DNA from: Zonotrichia leucophrys gambelii
Taxonomy: Eukaryota > Chordata > Aves > Passeriformes > Passerellidae
NCBI RefSeq assembly: GCF_028769735.1
Contig: NC_088173.1
Location: 23,066,038-23,130,037, forward strand
Reading direction: 5' to 3'
Length of the DNA: 64,000 nt
Shown here: positions 11,203 to 26,200 of the stretch, piece after piece
Numbering within the stretch: the stretch's first letter is position 1
Layout of the letters: the number at the start of each line of letters is the position of its first letter
Position numbers and translations under genes: made by a program
The notes under the pieces: generated by a model
Told to the model about the DNA's origin: nothing
What the model saw: only the letters and a program-made list of their open reading frames with translations
Databases searched by the model: none

Positions 11203-14200
11203 GTAAGTTATTTTCCCTTTCACTTAGGAAATTCTGAAAGGATGTGATGGGAGATAAGAAAAAAAGTATTGCTTGAGTTTTGCAAAATTGACACTCACAT
11301 GTTAATTTATGTATGAAATGGATCTTTTAAAGTATTGGTTTATTATTTTATTTTATAGTGCTAGGGGAGGTTTTCATGCTTGAAAGCTCTGTGGTGCTCC
11401 CATTTTTACTTCTGCATTCAGTATCTAGGCCATAGATATATTACAATACAAAAATGTGACATATTTAATCTCCCTCTCAAATGATAGTTTTGACATCTGG
11501 GAAAATATTTTTGACGGATTGTTAGAATGATGGATGTCTAATTTTTACAGAGTAAATTCTGGTGAGTAAGTTACCTGAAGGAGAATTCAGGTCATGACAA
11601 AAAGTACTACACTGCTGCTTAAGACACCCCCACACACTACTCTACAATATTTTAATGGCCTTAAATTGTCAAGTTATCTATGAAAAACAGCACTTAAAGT
11701 ACTGTGCTAATTGACATTCTTCAGTGGTACTGTTTTTCTCCTGACTTCAATAAGCATCTGCATGCTCAGTCACTGGCAAAGGTTTCTGTAGGACTTGAGG
11801 AATCTCTGTTTCCTTCCAGGATTCTCAGCTGAAAGCTTTGTAATTTGGGAGAGAAACAGTTGTGACATAACAGGCATGAGCACAGATGTAGTTCTGAACC
11901 AATCCATGTGGTTGATAAAGTTTTGGATGTTTTGTGAGGCAGTAGAAATGATATTTCCTGGGGGAGGGTGAAAGGGGAGAGATCCTAAACTCTTGTATCC
12001 CATATTTTTCTGACATCTCAGCAACACATCATAAAAAGTCCTGATGTGTGAATAGTGGTACATTGTCTGGACTCTTCAGTAAATTAAACAAATTATGTTA
12101 TTTAAATGGCATTTTCTCATTTGATTTCTTCCTGGAGAAGTACTTCACACAAGATTTTTGTTTCAAAGTAATTTTTTGGGTTGTTTTGTTTTTCTGGTTT
12201 GTTTTTTATTTTTGTGTGCATCATACACACATTTGACTTGATTCTTGTTTTCAGTTTTTCTAATTAACTGTTATTCCATTGGTTTTACATGTTGTATCAA
12301 CTTTTGATAACAAATTTGAATTTTTTAGAGTTTTTAGATGTTATTTTTGCACTTATCCTTAGTTTGGGAGAAGGTGTTTATAACAGATAGATAAATATCT
12401 TTTTCTCATAATTCTAAAGGAAATAATTACCAAGGCCATATCAGTACTATACTAACAACTATAAACATACATTTGCCTGAGTGAGTGCACTCCCTTCACA
12501 CAATAAGTCTTTTCTTCAAGTAAAAACTTAGCTTGCTTTTTCTTTGCATATGGCAGAATAAAGTGGCAAGTAAAAGAAAATCCAGGTAGGGTGACTCATT
12601 CATCCACTTGGAAAAAGAGAAGAGAAGTTAAAATATTTTATAATATTATAACTAGAATAGTATTTTAATTGTGACAAGATTGATTTTAAGTAAACAAATG
12701 CTAAATACAAAAGGACTGACAAATTAAGAAACAGTAGCAAGTCACTCAGAATCTTATCATGCCCATATTTGTGCAGGGATACCAGGAACTTGTAGGACTG
12801 CAATTCCTGGTATGTGTCCTGCTGAAAAAATAATGGGCTTTTTGGCTTGAAAGATTAAAAGGAGATTTATATTTCTCTCTGGAAAAGATTTATATTTTTG
12901 ATTTTAACTCTAGGATTCCTCTGAACTTAAATTTCAATAGCAAGTTCAGTAAAGGAAGAGAAATTGCACCTTGTTTGACGCAAAGGGAGTATAAATAACT
13001 AACAAGTTGAGGAAATCACTAAGAGACAGATTAAAATATGTAAAATAATTCTACACAGGTCAAGGAAGTTACCAGTTACAGTAATATCTCGTTACGAGTT
13101 ATGTCTTGCATTCGTTACCCTTAAGGTTCCTAATAAAATTATTTATACTTCTTCCAATACTTTCTGTAGAAAAACTAAGGGTTTTTTATTGACTAAATCC
13201 CACAGTATTTATTACTACACTGTGTTTCTGCCATCTTGAAACTCTCAAATTAGTGCTGTTGATGCAGAGTGCTCAACAATTTCTCCAAAAGCAAGTTTAT
13301 ATGACAAAGGACAGAATGAAACATCGTGAAGTTTAATCTGTTATAATTCTATACCTTTAGCTCTGACATATGACTGAAACTAAGTAAAAACTGCATCCAG
13401 GAAACATTAGACTTTCTATGCAGCGTACAGGGTGCATCAGGACATCATTTTCTCCCTTCTCTAGTGTATGAGACAACATCATGAGTTACCTGCTGTGGTC
13501 ATTGTCACAGTTTTCAGTCTCTCTACCTGTTTCTTAAGCTGCTCGTTCTGGGTAATGCCAGAACTTTCTCCATCATCTCTGCAGACTGTGGTGCCCTGTG
13601 GTGTCAACTCATAGGGCCAATGAGAGAATGTTCTGGAGTATATCAGCTTAAGATAATTAGTGGTTTTTACATCTCCTAGTAATTCAAATACTGCTCATAA
13701 TTTGGAGGAAAATGAAACTCAACCATATCCAGTTGTTGCAAGTGTTTTTTGTTTAAAATAGTGTGTGTTTAAAATAGTATGACTAAAAAATGTCATAGAT
13801 GTATCCTGAAGCTATGGCAAGTTTTTTCCTGTACATGACTTTGGATTTCTTCAAAGTCAGTTCTGACATTTCAGACTATTCAGTGAAGTCTTTTCATCTA
13901 GAGCAAATATCCAATTTTACAGACTTTTGCAGGTACCAGTCTAGGCTCTACTTCAAATATTTTCCCAAATGCAAATCAAAGTGATCCTGCGTGGCTTTTT
14001 TTTTCCACTCAGTTTTTACTTGCCATTCAACTTACAGTATTTACTAATGTAGCAAATTTTCTTTACAAAAAATTCTATGCTAAGACCAGCCCTTCTGACT
14101 CAGCCTCATCTGTACTAAAGTGCACATTCTGCTAATCCTCAGCAGTCTTAAGCATGATTGCTGTGTAAATTTAAATTATAGGGTTTTTAGAATAAAATTC

Positions 14201-17200
14201 TGGTATTTTGCCTGTATTTAACTAGGTGATTTTTATACTGGTTTACAATGGTGATGTACTTGAAATTCAGGCACATCATGTTTTCATTGCTTTAAAGATA
14301 GTCAATGCTTTTTGGTTTTCGTTTTCTTTTTTCACAATAGTTCTACTTCATCTGCAGTTCATCCTTCCTATGGACAAAATGTTAAGAATCCCACTGTGTC
14401 CTTTCCAAAGGGAACTACAACAAGCTCCACTTATTTTTGGAAACTAGATCCATACATGTGTCTAGAAGAGGTGTAGGTCATTTGGTTGACAGTAGGGATA
14501 TATAAATCTCTGCAATATTACGGTAATTTCGGTTTCATACACTGTGTTTGATTTCAGTTGTGACATGCAAAAGAAACATGTTACAAGCAAAAAAGTCCCC
14601 CTTCAAACCAGCCAAACAAAAAGGAGAAGGATGTAACTCTTGAGTGTTTTCTGCAGTACTGTTCACATGATAAAAGTGGCAGTGAATTTCTAGCAGAGGC
14701 ATTGCAAATTTGGATTGCGTACGCCTGCCCTTTCTGATGAAATGAAAATGCTGTTTTTCTGCTGTTGATATGGTAGCTGATATGACAGGTCATTATTTTC
14801 ATGCTGGTATCCCCTCAATCCTGTTTTAATCATAGAGCCATTAGATTCCTGTGCCAGACAGCTCCTATTGCCAGGGAGCTACCATAACTCTTCTTGACCA
14901 AAAACTGACTTTTGCTCAGCTGTTGCTTGTTGTTCAAATTTGTTACTTTCTGTCAATAAGAACATGAAGTGATAACAGCTTTATGACTAACTCCTCTGTG
15001 ACAGGAGGATATAGATTTAGCTTTCTTCCAGCAAGAGCAAAGATATTACACTTGACCTTGAAGGGAAGTCTGATGATGTGAGTTGGTTGGAGCATTACAG
15101 TGCAAGGCACGAATAGGAAAGGGAGAGGAAAAAATCTTTCTTCCATCAGGAGCATGTCTCAAACTTGCTCTCTCCCTGTGCATGGAGTGGCTCTAGTTGT
15201 TCATCTGAATAGTGGTTGCAGCTGTTCTTTCTAATCATCTGATGATTACAGTCTGAATTTTATTAGATATAATAAAACACAGAAATGTGTCACAAATCCA
15301 AAGTGCAATTACTGTAGATAAGGTGATAAGAATAAAATGCATGAGTAAAAGGCTGTGGAACTAACTGATAGTAGAATGATAAATACCATTTTAGCAACAT
15401 CTTCATTTCAGGATGGTTACACTAATTTCCAACTCTCTTTAGGCCTCTAGTAATTTAAATTATCAACTATAGTTTGTTTAGGGGGAAGGGAGGCTTTTAG
15501 CAACTGCAAATGTGAGTCTGTTCATTCACATGTGTAAGTAAAGCATTAACCTATAATGTTCTGAAGGACACTCAAAAAGCTTGTCTGCTTGATATGTGTA
15601 ATTTGTGGAATTTTTTCCTGCAGAAAATTAGTTAAGCTGAAGGCAGTCATCTGTGCTAACATAGGGCAAATTCTGTATGACTTGGTTTTTCTCTTCCTGT
15701 CAAATTCAATACTTAATTTTTTAATCCTGGGAATATTATTCCTCTGAGGATTCTTAGGATGATGCCTTATTATTCAGTGCCACATGTATTAAATTCACTA
15801 CCTCCCCTTTCCATGTATCCTTAGGCTGCTTTTATTCACTGCAGATCTGTTGTGACTGAGTTATTGCCTTCCATTCATGGAACATCAAGATTCTGTGGTA
15901 GAAGCTTGCTTCAACAGTCATTTGGGTTCCTAATGAATGTGTTGTTAGGAAATTTTTTGTAAGAATTAAAGAATTAGAAGATTTGACTTAGTCTGACAAC
16001 ACAGAAAAAGGTGTATTAAAGAGGAAACATACACACACTGTCTATCTTCTGTGGCTGTGAAGAAGGAAAATGTTTGCTTAGCAGTCTTTTTTACCTTTTT
16101 TTTGCATAATTTGTTTCAAATGAATGCTAGACAGTGATAATTTGCAGTAAACACAATAAAAAGACTAAATATTTTTTAATGTAATTTTCCAAGCAGACCT
16201 TTCTGTGTAATATAAGACACAATGAGTTACTTGCACCATATGGAACTTTGTTTCTTGTTACTATTACAGTGTCTAATATGTGGAGTAAAATATGGATGCT
16301 TAACAGTGACTCTCTAATGCTTCAGTAAAAAAATTTTGCTTCTGTTTTGCTCCTTTGTATGGAAGCACCTTGCAGCATCAAGAGTGTGCATGCATGAAAG
16401 GATAATATCAGCATAATTTTCTTCTATTCAGAAGAAACTCCATCCCACACCGTGCCCCCTAGGGCAGGTTGTTTTTCTTGTTCTACCTTGGTACATTGTA
16501 GAGTCAATGTTGGTGTATGTGTGAAGAGTACACCAATATCAAGCACAGATTTGTGAAAGAAATATCTCTTCACATAAGTAAGTATTACTTCTGGGGCTTT
16601 TAAGGGCAACAAGTTCCTTATCAAAGTCTAGGTCCCAAGAAAATTGTTTTCTGGACACAATTGATGGACTGACTTTACTATCGGTGTTAAATTCTTCTCA
16701 TTGACTGTGGTTACAGAGGGTGAAGATATCTCCTGAGTAAGTATAAAGTTCAAGTTGGCTTTGAATAACTGGAGAAGGACCTTTCAGTGAACTCTGTATT
16801 TAAAGTGGAATTGATGCAGACAATGTTCATGGTGACTCATGTTGCTAAGTAGCTGGGCTTCTGGGATTTTTACTGCTTCCTCACATATTTCTGAAGATTA
16901 AGGGGTTGCTGCTGCCACCTTTATTTGAGAATTCAGAAAAGAGTCCCCAGAAATTTTAAGTCTTCAAACTGGGAAAACCTCCAAAACATTGAGTACCAAA
17001 ACCCACAGAATTCTGAAAGCAGATATGAAAGCTATAGTGAAGACTAACCCTTAAAACTCTTTTCTTACAGCTGTTGCCTTAGAATTACAGTATGTTTGAT
17101 TTTAACCACCTCCTTTTTATGAGATAATCTCCAATGATTTGATGTTCAACAAGGGCAAGTGCTGGATTCTGCACCTGAGGTGCAGAACTCTGGGTGTACA

Positions 17201-20200
17201 GACAGACTGGGGAATGGCATGCTGGAGAGCAGCGCCATGGAAAGGGAGCTGGCGGTGCTGGTCAAAGTTAAACCTGAGTCAGCAGTGCCTCGGCAGCCAG
17301 GAGGGCCAGCCCTGTCCTGGGGGGCATCAGGCACAGCATCAGCAGCTGGGCAAGGCAGGGAATTGTCCTGCTCTGCTCTGGGACAGCCTTACCTTGAACA
17401 TTGTGGCAGTTTTGGGTGACACAATATAAAAAAAAAAAATGCTATTAGTGAGTGTGCAGAAGAGGGCCACAAGGATGGGGAAGGCTCTGGAGGGGAAGCT
17501 GGTGCAGAGCAGCAAGGTCACTTGGTCTGTTCAGCCTGGAGAAGAGGAGACCTCATTGCAGTTACAACTTCCTCGTGAGCAAAAAGGTGCAAATATTGAT
17601 CTCTCTCTGTGGTGACCAACCATGGGACCCGAGGGAATGGCCTGAAGCTGTGTCAGGGGAGGTTTAGGTTGGATATTAGGAAAAGGTTCCTCACCCAGAG
17701 GGTGATCAGGCACTGGAACAGCTCCCCAGGGAAGAGGTCACAGCACAAGCCTGACAGAGTACAAGAAGCGTTTGGACAATGCTCTTGGGCACAGGATGTG
17801 ACTCTTGGGGATGATCCTGTGCAGGGCCAGGAGTTGGACTCTATGACCTTTGTGGGTCTCTTCCAACTCAGAATATTCTGTAATTCTGTGAGATTTGACA
17901 TGTGGGTGGGCTGGGCTCTGTTTAGGTGACTCTACAGATCAGGCATACTGAAGTGTCTCATAATTGGCTGTACCTTCTGCAAAAATAACTGTTAAAATTT
18001 ATTATAACTGTTCTGTGACTCAGATCCATTTGGAAATGAATGATTCAGTAATACACAGGGTTATAAAAAGCATATGAACTCTCATTCCTCAATACAAAAC
18101 ATTTATTTTTTTTTCCCAACACATAAATAACTTGTTAATCATTTCTATTCAAAGTCTGAAAGGGGGACATATAATTTAAATGGTTGGGATGAGTTCCAGC
18201 ATTCAAGTGCCTTGGTTTAATTGAAATACTGATGGCAAAGAATTAGCATGAAGACCTAATTTAATCTGAAGTCCTTTGTGGCAGCATTGATGCTTTATCA
18301 GTGGCAGAAAGGTGGCATTTTAGGAGCAGTGTGTAGAAAATTACATAAAACTTGTGTCAATATAGGCTGATGGAGTAATTTCTTCTGATGTTTGTGGAGT
18401 GGTTTTTTATGGTTTTGATTTTTAATTGTTCAATCCATTTGCAAGAGAACTAAAAAGTAGTGCCAATGCAAGAGAAGTTTGGATGCTAAATGGATAAGAA
18501 TGGGGATGGGGATCAAAATTTTTAGAAGGTATATTGATTTAGGAGCAGAGTCCTCTGATTATCTAAAAATTCTTCTTTTATATGTAAAGAAAATAGTTTT
18601 ATACTACAAAATTTATTTCTCTCATGTGAGTTGCAATGTAACAATATTATTTTAGTTTAATGAATAGAATTCTAATGAAGAATCCAACAAACTTATGCTT
18701 CCTGCTTTCTTAGTATGTTAAATTAAAAAATGAGTGGATTTTTTTCATAAAAAGAAATATCTGGATCTATTTCTTCTCTATTTCGATTTCATTGAGCAGA
18801 ACTATAGTGGGGTTGTTTTTTTTTTGGTTTTTTTTTTAATTTTGTTGCTGGGTTTTGGTGGTTTGGTTTATTTGTGGGTTTCTTTAGAAATATCTTCCTT
18901 TTGGATATTGCATGATTCCAGAAAAAACATTTCACATAGTTCAAACATTAACGCATCTTTCAGCTGGTCCCATCCTTTTGGTTTAGCTGCTGTCCACTGT
19001 TCCCAGTGTGGTAGAGGTGTGTACAGTATCCAAAAGTATATCCTTTCTTTTGGGTTCTGTACTGCTTTTTAAAAGCTGCTTAATATCATTCTCATGATAA
19101 GAGATTTATAAGTGTGACAAAGCAGATATCACAGGCAATAAAAGAGGATAAAAACAAATCAGGAAAGCAAAGCTCAGTGTGATTATAACTGAGGCAACTC
19201 TGTAACGCACATTTCTGAGGCTTCAAGAAGAGTAAACTCTTCTATTGTACAGAAAGGGCTTAAAGCTGCAAAACTGTATACTCTAAGCAAATCAGAATGA
19301 AACATAAGAAAGGAAAAGGGAAGGATGCTTCTCTGGGTGGAATGGGATAGGACAGCAGAGCACAGGTGATGTGATCAGAAGGGTACTCTGCACAAACCAA
19401 GAGACTGCATTCTCGCCCACCCACTTTTTTTCCCTTAATTTCTGTAAATGCAGCATTCATTTTTAGTACCCACTGTTTCTAGAGGACACTATAATAGATA
19501 ATATTTTGGAAGTAATTTGATGCCTCTTTTCACAGCCTGGATGAGTGTGTAGAAGAACGATTGCTGATAAGTGGGCAGTTGGCATAATCCCTTCCTCCTT
19601 TTTCACACAGAGACTACAGTCATTGACTTAAAAAAAATTTAGGCTTCTTAAAATTTCTTCCTGGTCCTCTCAATCTCAAGCAAGCAGTTTGAATAAAGTA
19701 AACTGTGCTCCCATGATCAAAATATTTTTATAAATGACCCCAATGCTAATTTATTGCTTCTGAAATTGTTTTATGTTACCGTTGTTGGCAGTGTTTCTAA
19801 TTGTGGAGACCGAAGTTATTTTCTTTGAATGTGGATGTGGAACTGATGGGTCATGCTTCTTTCTAGGGTGCTCTGGCAGCAGTTGTTATTGATGGAGTTC
19901 TCCTGCTCTCACCCTACCACTAGCTAAAATACAGAAGCAAATCTCTGCTTGCAGGGGCAGAAGAACATACTGTGAGCCACCACCACCTGAACTCAGGGAC
20001 ACAGACAGAGTCACCTGTGCAGCCACCTGTGGTTTCTGGTGAGGCCCAGTTTAGCCCCTGACCATATGACTCTGCAAGCTGCAGAGTCAGGACCAGCAAA
20101 ACAGTCTAAAGATATCCCATGTAGTGTCTAAATATGTCAGTTTAAGCATAGCATACACTCCCTTACTGATATTTTCTGATTACTGGAAGTCTAAGGGCAG

Positions 20201-23200
20201 TTACAATATTAGACTCACCATCAGGTGTAAAAGCAGGATTAAACAGGAATAGCAGACATTCCAACTCTGCCGTTCCTAGATGGACAGTGTGTCTCTTCAC
20301 CTGTTGTGCAGCTATTCGTTTTACCTTTCTCCACCTGCCCGTTTCCTAAACACTGTCCTTGCTTCTTTAAGTGTATAATCAACATTTTAACAAAGTATGT
20401 TTATGTTTTTCACATGCAGTTGTAGTCAGACAGAGTTACCAGCAAATATTTTCAGCTAGACAAGTTAGAAACAAACCAGTCTTGAACTCAGTGATGCTCC
20501 ATTAGGATAAAGTAGAAGTAAAATGTAATGCAATTTACATCAGTCTGATCATCAGGACGTCTGAGAAGATGCAAGTGCATCAGAAACTGTGGAAAGAAAG
20601 ATGCATTATTGTAAAAAATATTAGGGGGTCATATGGGAGTATTATAGGGGTTTTATATGACAAAATTACTAGATCATCTCATTTTCTGAAGTAGCATGTG
20701 AAGAGGGAGACCAGCACTGTAGCACCAATTATTAAGACATATCTCTTCAGACTAGCCTTTGATTCACATACTGTGGCTGGACTGAAAATAGATTTGCATA
20801 ATTTTATGACCATCAATTTCTAACTAGTAAAACTGAAGTGAGAGCAAACTTACACTCCTTAGGTGAAAAGTGATCTCCTGCTAGGATGGGGAATACATTT
20901 TTTTTCTGGCTCATGCAGACTGGTCTGTTACATTACAGGGTGTTTTCACCCTCTGTTTGAGTAGCAATTACTAGCCTGTCCTGAAGCAGATATCAGACTT
21001 TGTGAGAGCTGCTCTGTCCTGGATTGGTAATTCCTGTGTGCAGGTATAGCTGCCAAGAGGCCATATGTCATTGTGATCTAGAGAAAATAAAGGTATTTTC
21101 ATTTAAATGAACATAGATAGAGCCCCAGTCTCCCCTGAAGTAGGCAGGAGGAGGGGAAGGGAATGTAAGGAACTTAGCCAGGCATGCCATGGTGTTCTAA
21201 TATCAGAGGCTGCTTGAGGGGAAGGGAAGCAGCCTGCACTGCCCTGGCAGAATCTTTACATTGATAAAACGCCCCTTACACTCCTTGTGGTTTTTTTTCA
21301 GCAAAAACTGTACTTTTGAATATTGCTTAGCCAGTAGTTTGCACATGATTGACTGGAGCCATTGCTGCATTCCAGGATTTATATCCTGGAATATCTTGGA
21401 GAGTGCATAAAAAAAGAAATTACTCTTTGGGATACTAGCATAAATATTTCTAATGCTGCTTGAAAAACAATAATATGTGTTTGTGGATTCACAGAAGCTG
21501 GAACAGATACATTGACCACTGTGAACAGTGTGAGTAGAGGAAGAAATATTACAGTGGCTTAGAAATAGTGCTTTACAGCCGTGGCTGTAAATGGGAACTC
21601 GAAGGTCCATTAGAGTTTTTGGTGTTCTACAAAATGTTGATCTGTACAGTAGGAACATGTGATTTATTATGATTGCTGTAATTCCCAAGATAAAATATAC
21701 CAGACTTTACAGAGGAGTCCTGGGAAAAATTTGGTGAGGCATTTAGTTCTCCAAAATCTGGAATGTGAAATACTGTACAGTGCAGGATACTTATTAAGCT
21801 GATTCACTCTGTGAGGAGAGACAGCAGCTGCATCTTTATGAAGGCAAAAGTGCTTTGGAGTGTGTAGTGTCCAGTGCAGCAGGACACCCTGAACTTTGGT
21901 ATTCATTTCCACACAATGTTTTATTGTGACATAATAATAATAATAATAATTATAATTCAGGTCATGGCTTGCATAGCAGAAGACAAAGCAAATAATAGAA
22001 GTGCTGCTGTACAAAACAGTAAAATACTTTGTCCAATTACCTTTTTTTTTGTTGTGTGTGTTATTATTTAGTTCATAACTGCTGCAGAATACTAAGGAGG
22101 CCCAGTGAATAGCACAAAGTAGACAGTTGGAGGTGAAATGGTACAGGAAAGGGTTTCTTGTAAATGTTACCCATCTTTAGTCCTTGAAAAGTAACCTTTC
22201 CAAGTAACTTTGTGGAAAATCTTTTTTATTTACTGTATTTTATAAGACTACAGGAGAATCTGTAGTCAGGTAGGAAAAAGGTAAGTGTAGCATATTAACA
22301 GTGAGTGTTGGAAATCCTTGGGATCTTCATCTACACAGAACTTAATTCTTTGTATTTAAAGATAAAGGCCAAAGTAAGTACACGGACTGGAGCATCATTT
22401 GCAGACTTATTTGTATGTGTACATTTTTTCCAAGCTCACCCTTTTTCCTAAATTCTTCTTTGATATAAAGTAATAGTGATGGTATGAAATGCCATTATTT
22501 GGTTTATATGTCTGTTGTACTCATTAAAGGCCATTTTTGGACCAAATTTAATCTGTGTTTAAAAAAAGCTAAACATATTTCTGACTGGCATTGGGAATAC
22601 TGTCATTCTGTAATACAATGAAGGTAAGTGTAAGTAGCTTGTAAGAAATTTGACAATCGGCGTTTTAAAAGAAAGAGTTTGGGAAACCATCTTCTTTTCT
22701 TACCTCCAATTCTGATCTGCAGGATTATACTGTCTTTTTCTATAAGGTTCTTATTCAAGTGCTTGAAATGCTGTATGAATAGAAGTTGTATGGGTATAAA
22801 TTAGTTTGTAGCAGAGGCTGAATTCTGTGGGTCGGTAGTCCTGAAATTACTTGTTTATGTGCTTAATCCATATCAGTAGTGTAATATATGCTTAAATAGT
22901 TGAAAGATTGCTGTTTGAACAAGCTAGAATTGTTTTTGTTTCAGAGCCTGAAGTACATTTACACTATGTAGTGTAGTTTGCAGTTTCTCATTCTTGTCCC
23001 TTTGTCCCCACAAGGCAGATGTCACTTTCAGAGGCTATGGGATATTCATGTGCTCATGGTTGAGTAACATCAGTGTTATCAGTGCACCTAGATATCAGTC
23101 ATGAGGATTTATTTCCTAGATAAAGTTGTGTGTCAGCTTCCTAGTCATCAGGGAAATGTTTTCAGCAATACAGTTTATTAATTGGCATTGAAGCAAGCTT

Positions 23201-26200
23201 TTGATATAAGTGGGAGTTTTTAGGAAAAGAGACACATTTCTTTGAGTTTCTTATTTTTGCATGCAGTGCCAAAATGCATTCACCAAGGGACAAAAGCTGC
23301 TTTGCAAAATGTGTATTTCTCATGTTCACATGGTACTGATGCAGAGAAAATGAAAAATATATTTTCTGGTAGAGTAGAGTGTGGTAATGCAGCAGGTAAT
23401 TTCTCCAAATCAAACAATCAATGCATCCTTTTAATGAAAAGGTTTCTAATGTTTGAAGAGTAGAATTTGGGGGCTTTAACTCTGTCTTGTTTTTCCTTTC
23501 CACTTGTAGTGTGGTTAAGTGTATATTTATGATCAAAGCGGCTTGCAATGAATGAAAGGGAAGAGAATTTAAATCTAAGGATTAATTTTTTTTTCCCCCC
23601 TGTATTCTAAATAACAAGGTAGAAATACGGAGAGAGCTGTGTGGTTGTGTTAGAAGCCTCAGGCTGGTATTAATCAGTGTGAGAAAAGATTGAACAGGGA
23701 GAACCATGGCAACCATGTAACATTTGTGAATGAATCTGTGTTTCCATTAGGCAGCTCCTAATGTGCAGCACTGCATATTCTAAAATAGATGCATTCAAAG
23801 TAGTTGGCAGAGAAACTACAATCCATATTTGGGGAATGGCAGTTAGACATGTTCTCTGTTTATACCTTGAGTATCTTTATTTCATGGAAAATGTAGACAT
23901 GCCAGGATACTTGGAAGTTTTATGCTCATTCGTTGGCTGGAAGTGATGTCTACTGCTAGAAGTGATGTTTATATATAATTAAACATCTTTTTCTGAGTAC
24001 AAAAACTGACCTCATCAGTTATTTATTTGGATTATATCTGGGTTTGTTGTTTCTTTGCAGCGACTCTTATGACACAGTGTGTGTAAGATTAGCAAATACA
24101 GAAACTACCATGGAAATTTATTTCTCATCATATCACTGGTGTTCCATCATCTTTTCTGTGTTTATATGTTAAAACATCAAGCATGATGATTTCATGACAG
24201 AAATCATAGACTGTAAGTCTTTTTTTAATTGTTGGATGATCTGTAATGATATCCAAAGGAGTTTCCTATTGCAGGAGAAGACACTGCCAAGTCCTCCTCA
24301 AGAGGGCGAGTCTTAGGGGTAAATCACCTATGTGGTGAGCCTCAAGAGCTGCAGTCAAATGACTCTGGGTAGCTTTGTTTGGAAATTGATATCGGAAAAA
24401 CAAAATCCACAGGGAATATTTAAAATAATTAAAATTTTGTATTGGCTAGTTTTTGAAAAATGTTTTGTTCCGGTATCCTGGCTTTAGTGTCACTCAAAGC
24501 AGCCCCAGTTAAATATTTCTGGTGATATTGAGCAGAATAGTTTTACTGAACTTTTACGCTGTATGGAGTATTTTCTGGTGCTGTCACAGAACCACCACCA
24601 TTTAAGTCAAGGTGCAATCTTCCTTCTGTCCCTCCAGGAAATCTGCTTTTCTCTGCTGCCTATCTGGAAAGTGACATTATTTATAGCTAACTTTTACCAA
24701 TGTGCACTGGTAGTGGTTGTCAATTCCAGGAATCTTGTATCTACTGTGCTGAATGGGGGACTGGACTAAACAGACCTGTCTGACATTAATATACATATTT
24801 CTGTCTGGCAGCAAATGCAGAGGAGTGTGGTGTAAATTAATGCATATGAAAGGCAATGGAATTAAATAGCTCCTCTGAGGCTTGCAAACTTGAGCATTAG
24901 GTGGTTTTGCTGCCTGACCTGGTCACATTGTAAAGTAAAAAAATTTTAGGGGGATACAGTGTGGGTAAATGAAGGTGATATAGAATGTAATCTTAGCCCC
25001 CAATGTGTTGCAGCTGGATCAATTACTGAAAATTAGGAGCAGGCCTGATCTTAACAGGCCACACCTGTAGCCAATAAGAACAGTGCTATAAAAGAGTGGT
25101 TTGGTGGGCTCTGGAGTTAGATGACTGCTGTGAGCAATAGACAGTGCCTAGAGGAGCTGCCTGCGAGAAACATTGAGGAGGTATGAAACTCTGGTGATAT
25201 GGAATCCTTGCAATATAATGATAATACAACTCTTGATATATAAGACAAAAAATAATACCTGTCTTAAAATTTCATGTTACATAATCTGAAAAGTAGTGCA
25301 CGAGTACCTGCAGTTTCATTATTACTGATGACTTAATTTTTGTGTCACTTGGTTTGAATCTCATGTGATGCGTCTTTTAGGTCTGTGCTTTTGTCTTTGA
25401 GGAAAATGTAATTTTGTCTCAGTGAGAGGGATAGTATTTGTATTAAAAAAAGAAAGTTCTCCACCTCTTGAATGGATGATGGAGTATGCTTTACTTTTTA
25501 CAACTGTATTGCTATGTCTGTAGGCTTGTTGCTTACCTGGAATAAATTTTTCTCTGAAATCCAGCATGCTACTCTGTCCTTTTCTTCCTTTTTGAGATCC
25601 TCCTATTTTCCCTTTACCCTTTCTCATAAACTCTGTGTTTCTCTTGTCCTGTCACACATCTTTGCCGTATCTTGGCCTCCAGGGAATAACAAAGCTGCAA
25701 TTAGGTACCATGGATCTGAGTGCCTTTGTCATTCTTCACTGTTCCCTTTTCCACTCAGATAAACGTGTATCTGCCAAGCTTTGAATAAATATGTTGTTGA
25801 GCTAAATGTTTGGCCTTGGTTTCTTCTATAGGCAAATATGTTTATTTTACGAAAAGCAATATTATTACTTACGGATGTGATTTGAAAGTGATCTAAGAAT
25901 TGAAGGCTATGTAAGGTACCACCAGTACCTCACACTTTTGTCTATACAAAAGCACAGTTATGTCAAATGATGGAAATCAAGACTTTTGTTTCATAGGAAA
26001 TATAAATATTGCAATAGCAGAAATTATTAAAATTATTTCAAATAGATTAAGTTTCAAATAGATTAAATTTCAAATTATTTCAAATAAATTAAAATTATTT
26101 CAAATAGAGATGAAAGAAGGAAATATAGTGTTCTTTAGAATGTTGGTGTTAAAATTCTTACTAGTGAAATATCAAAGTTATATTTTCATTATGACAGTTT

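Noticed and set aside
17139..17929. Overlapping open frames that might suggest a gene
   Set aside because: They are frame fragments of one CR1 reverse-transcriptase C-terminus broken by frameshifts.
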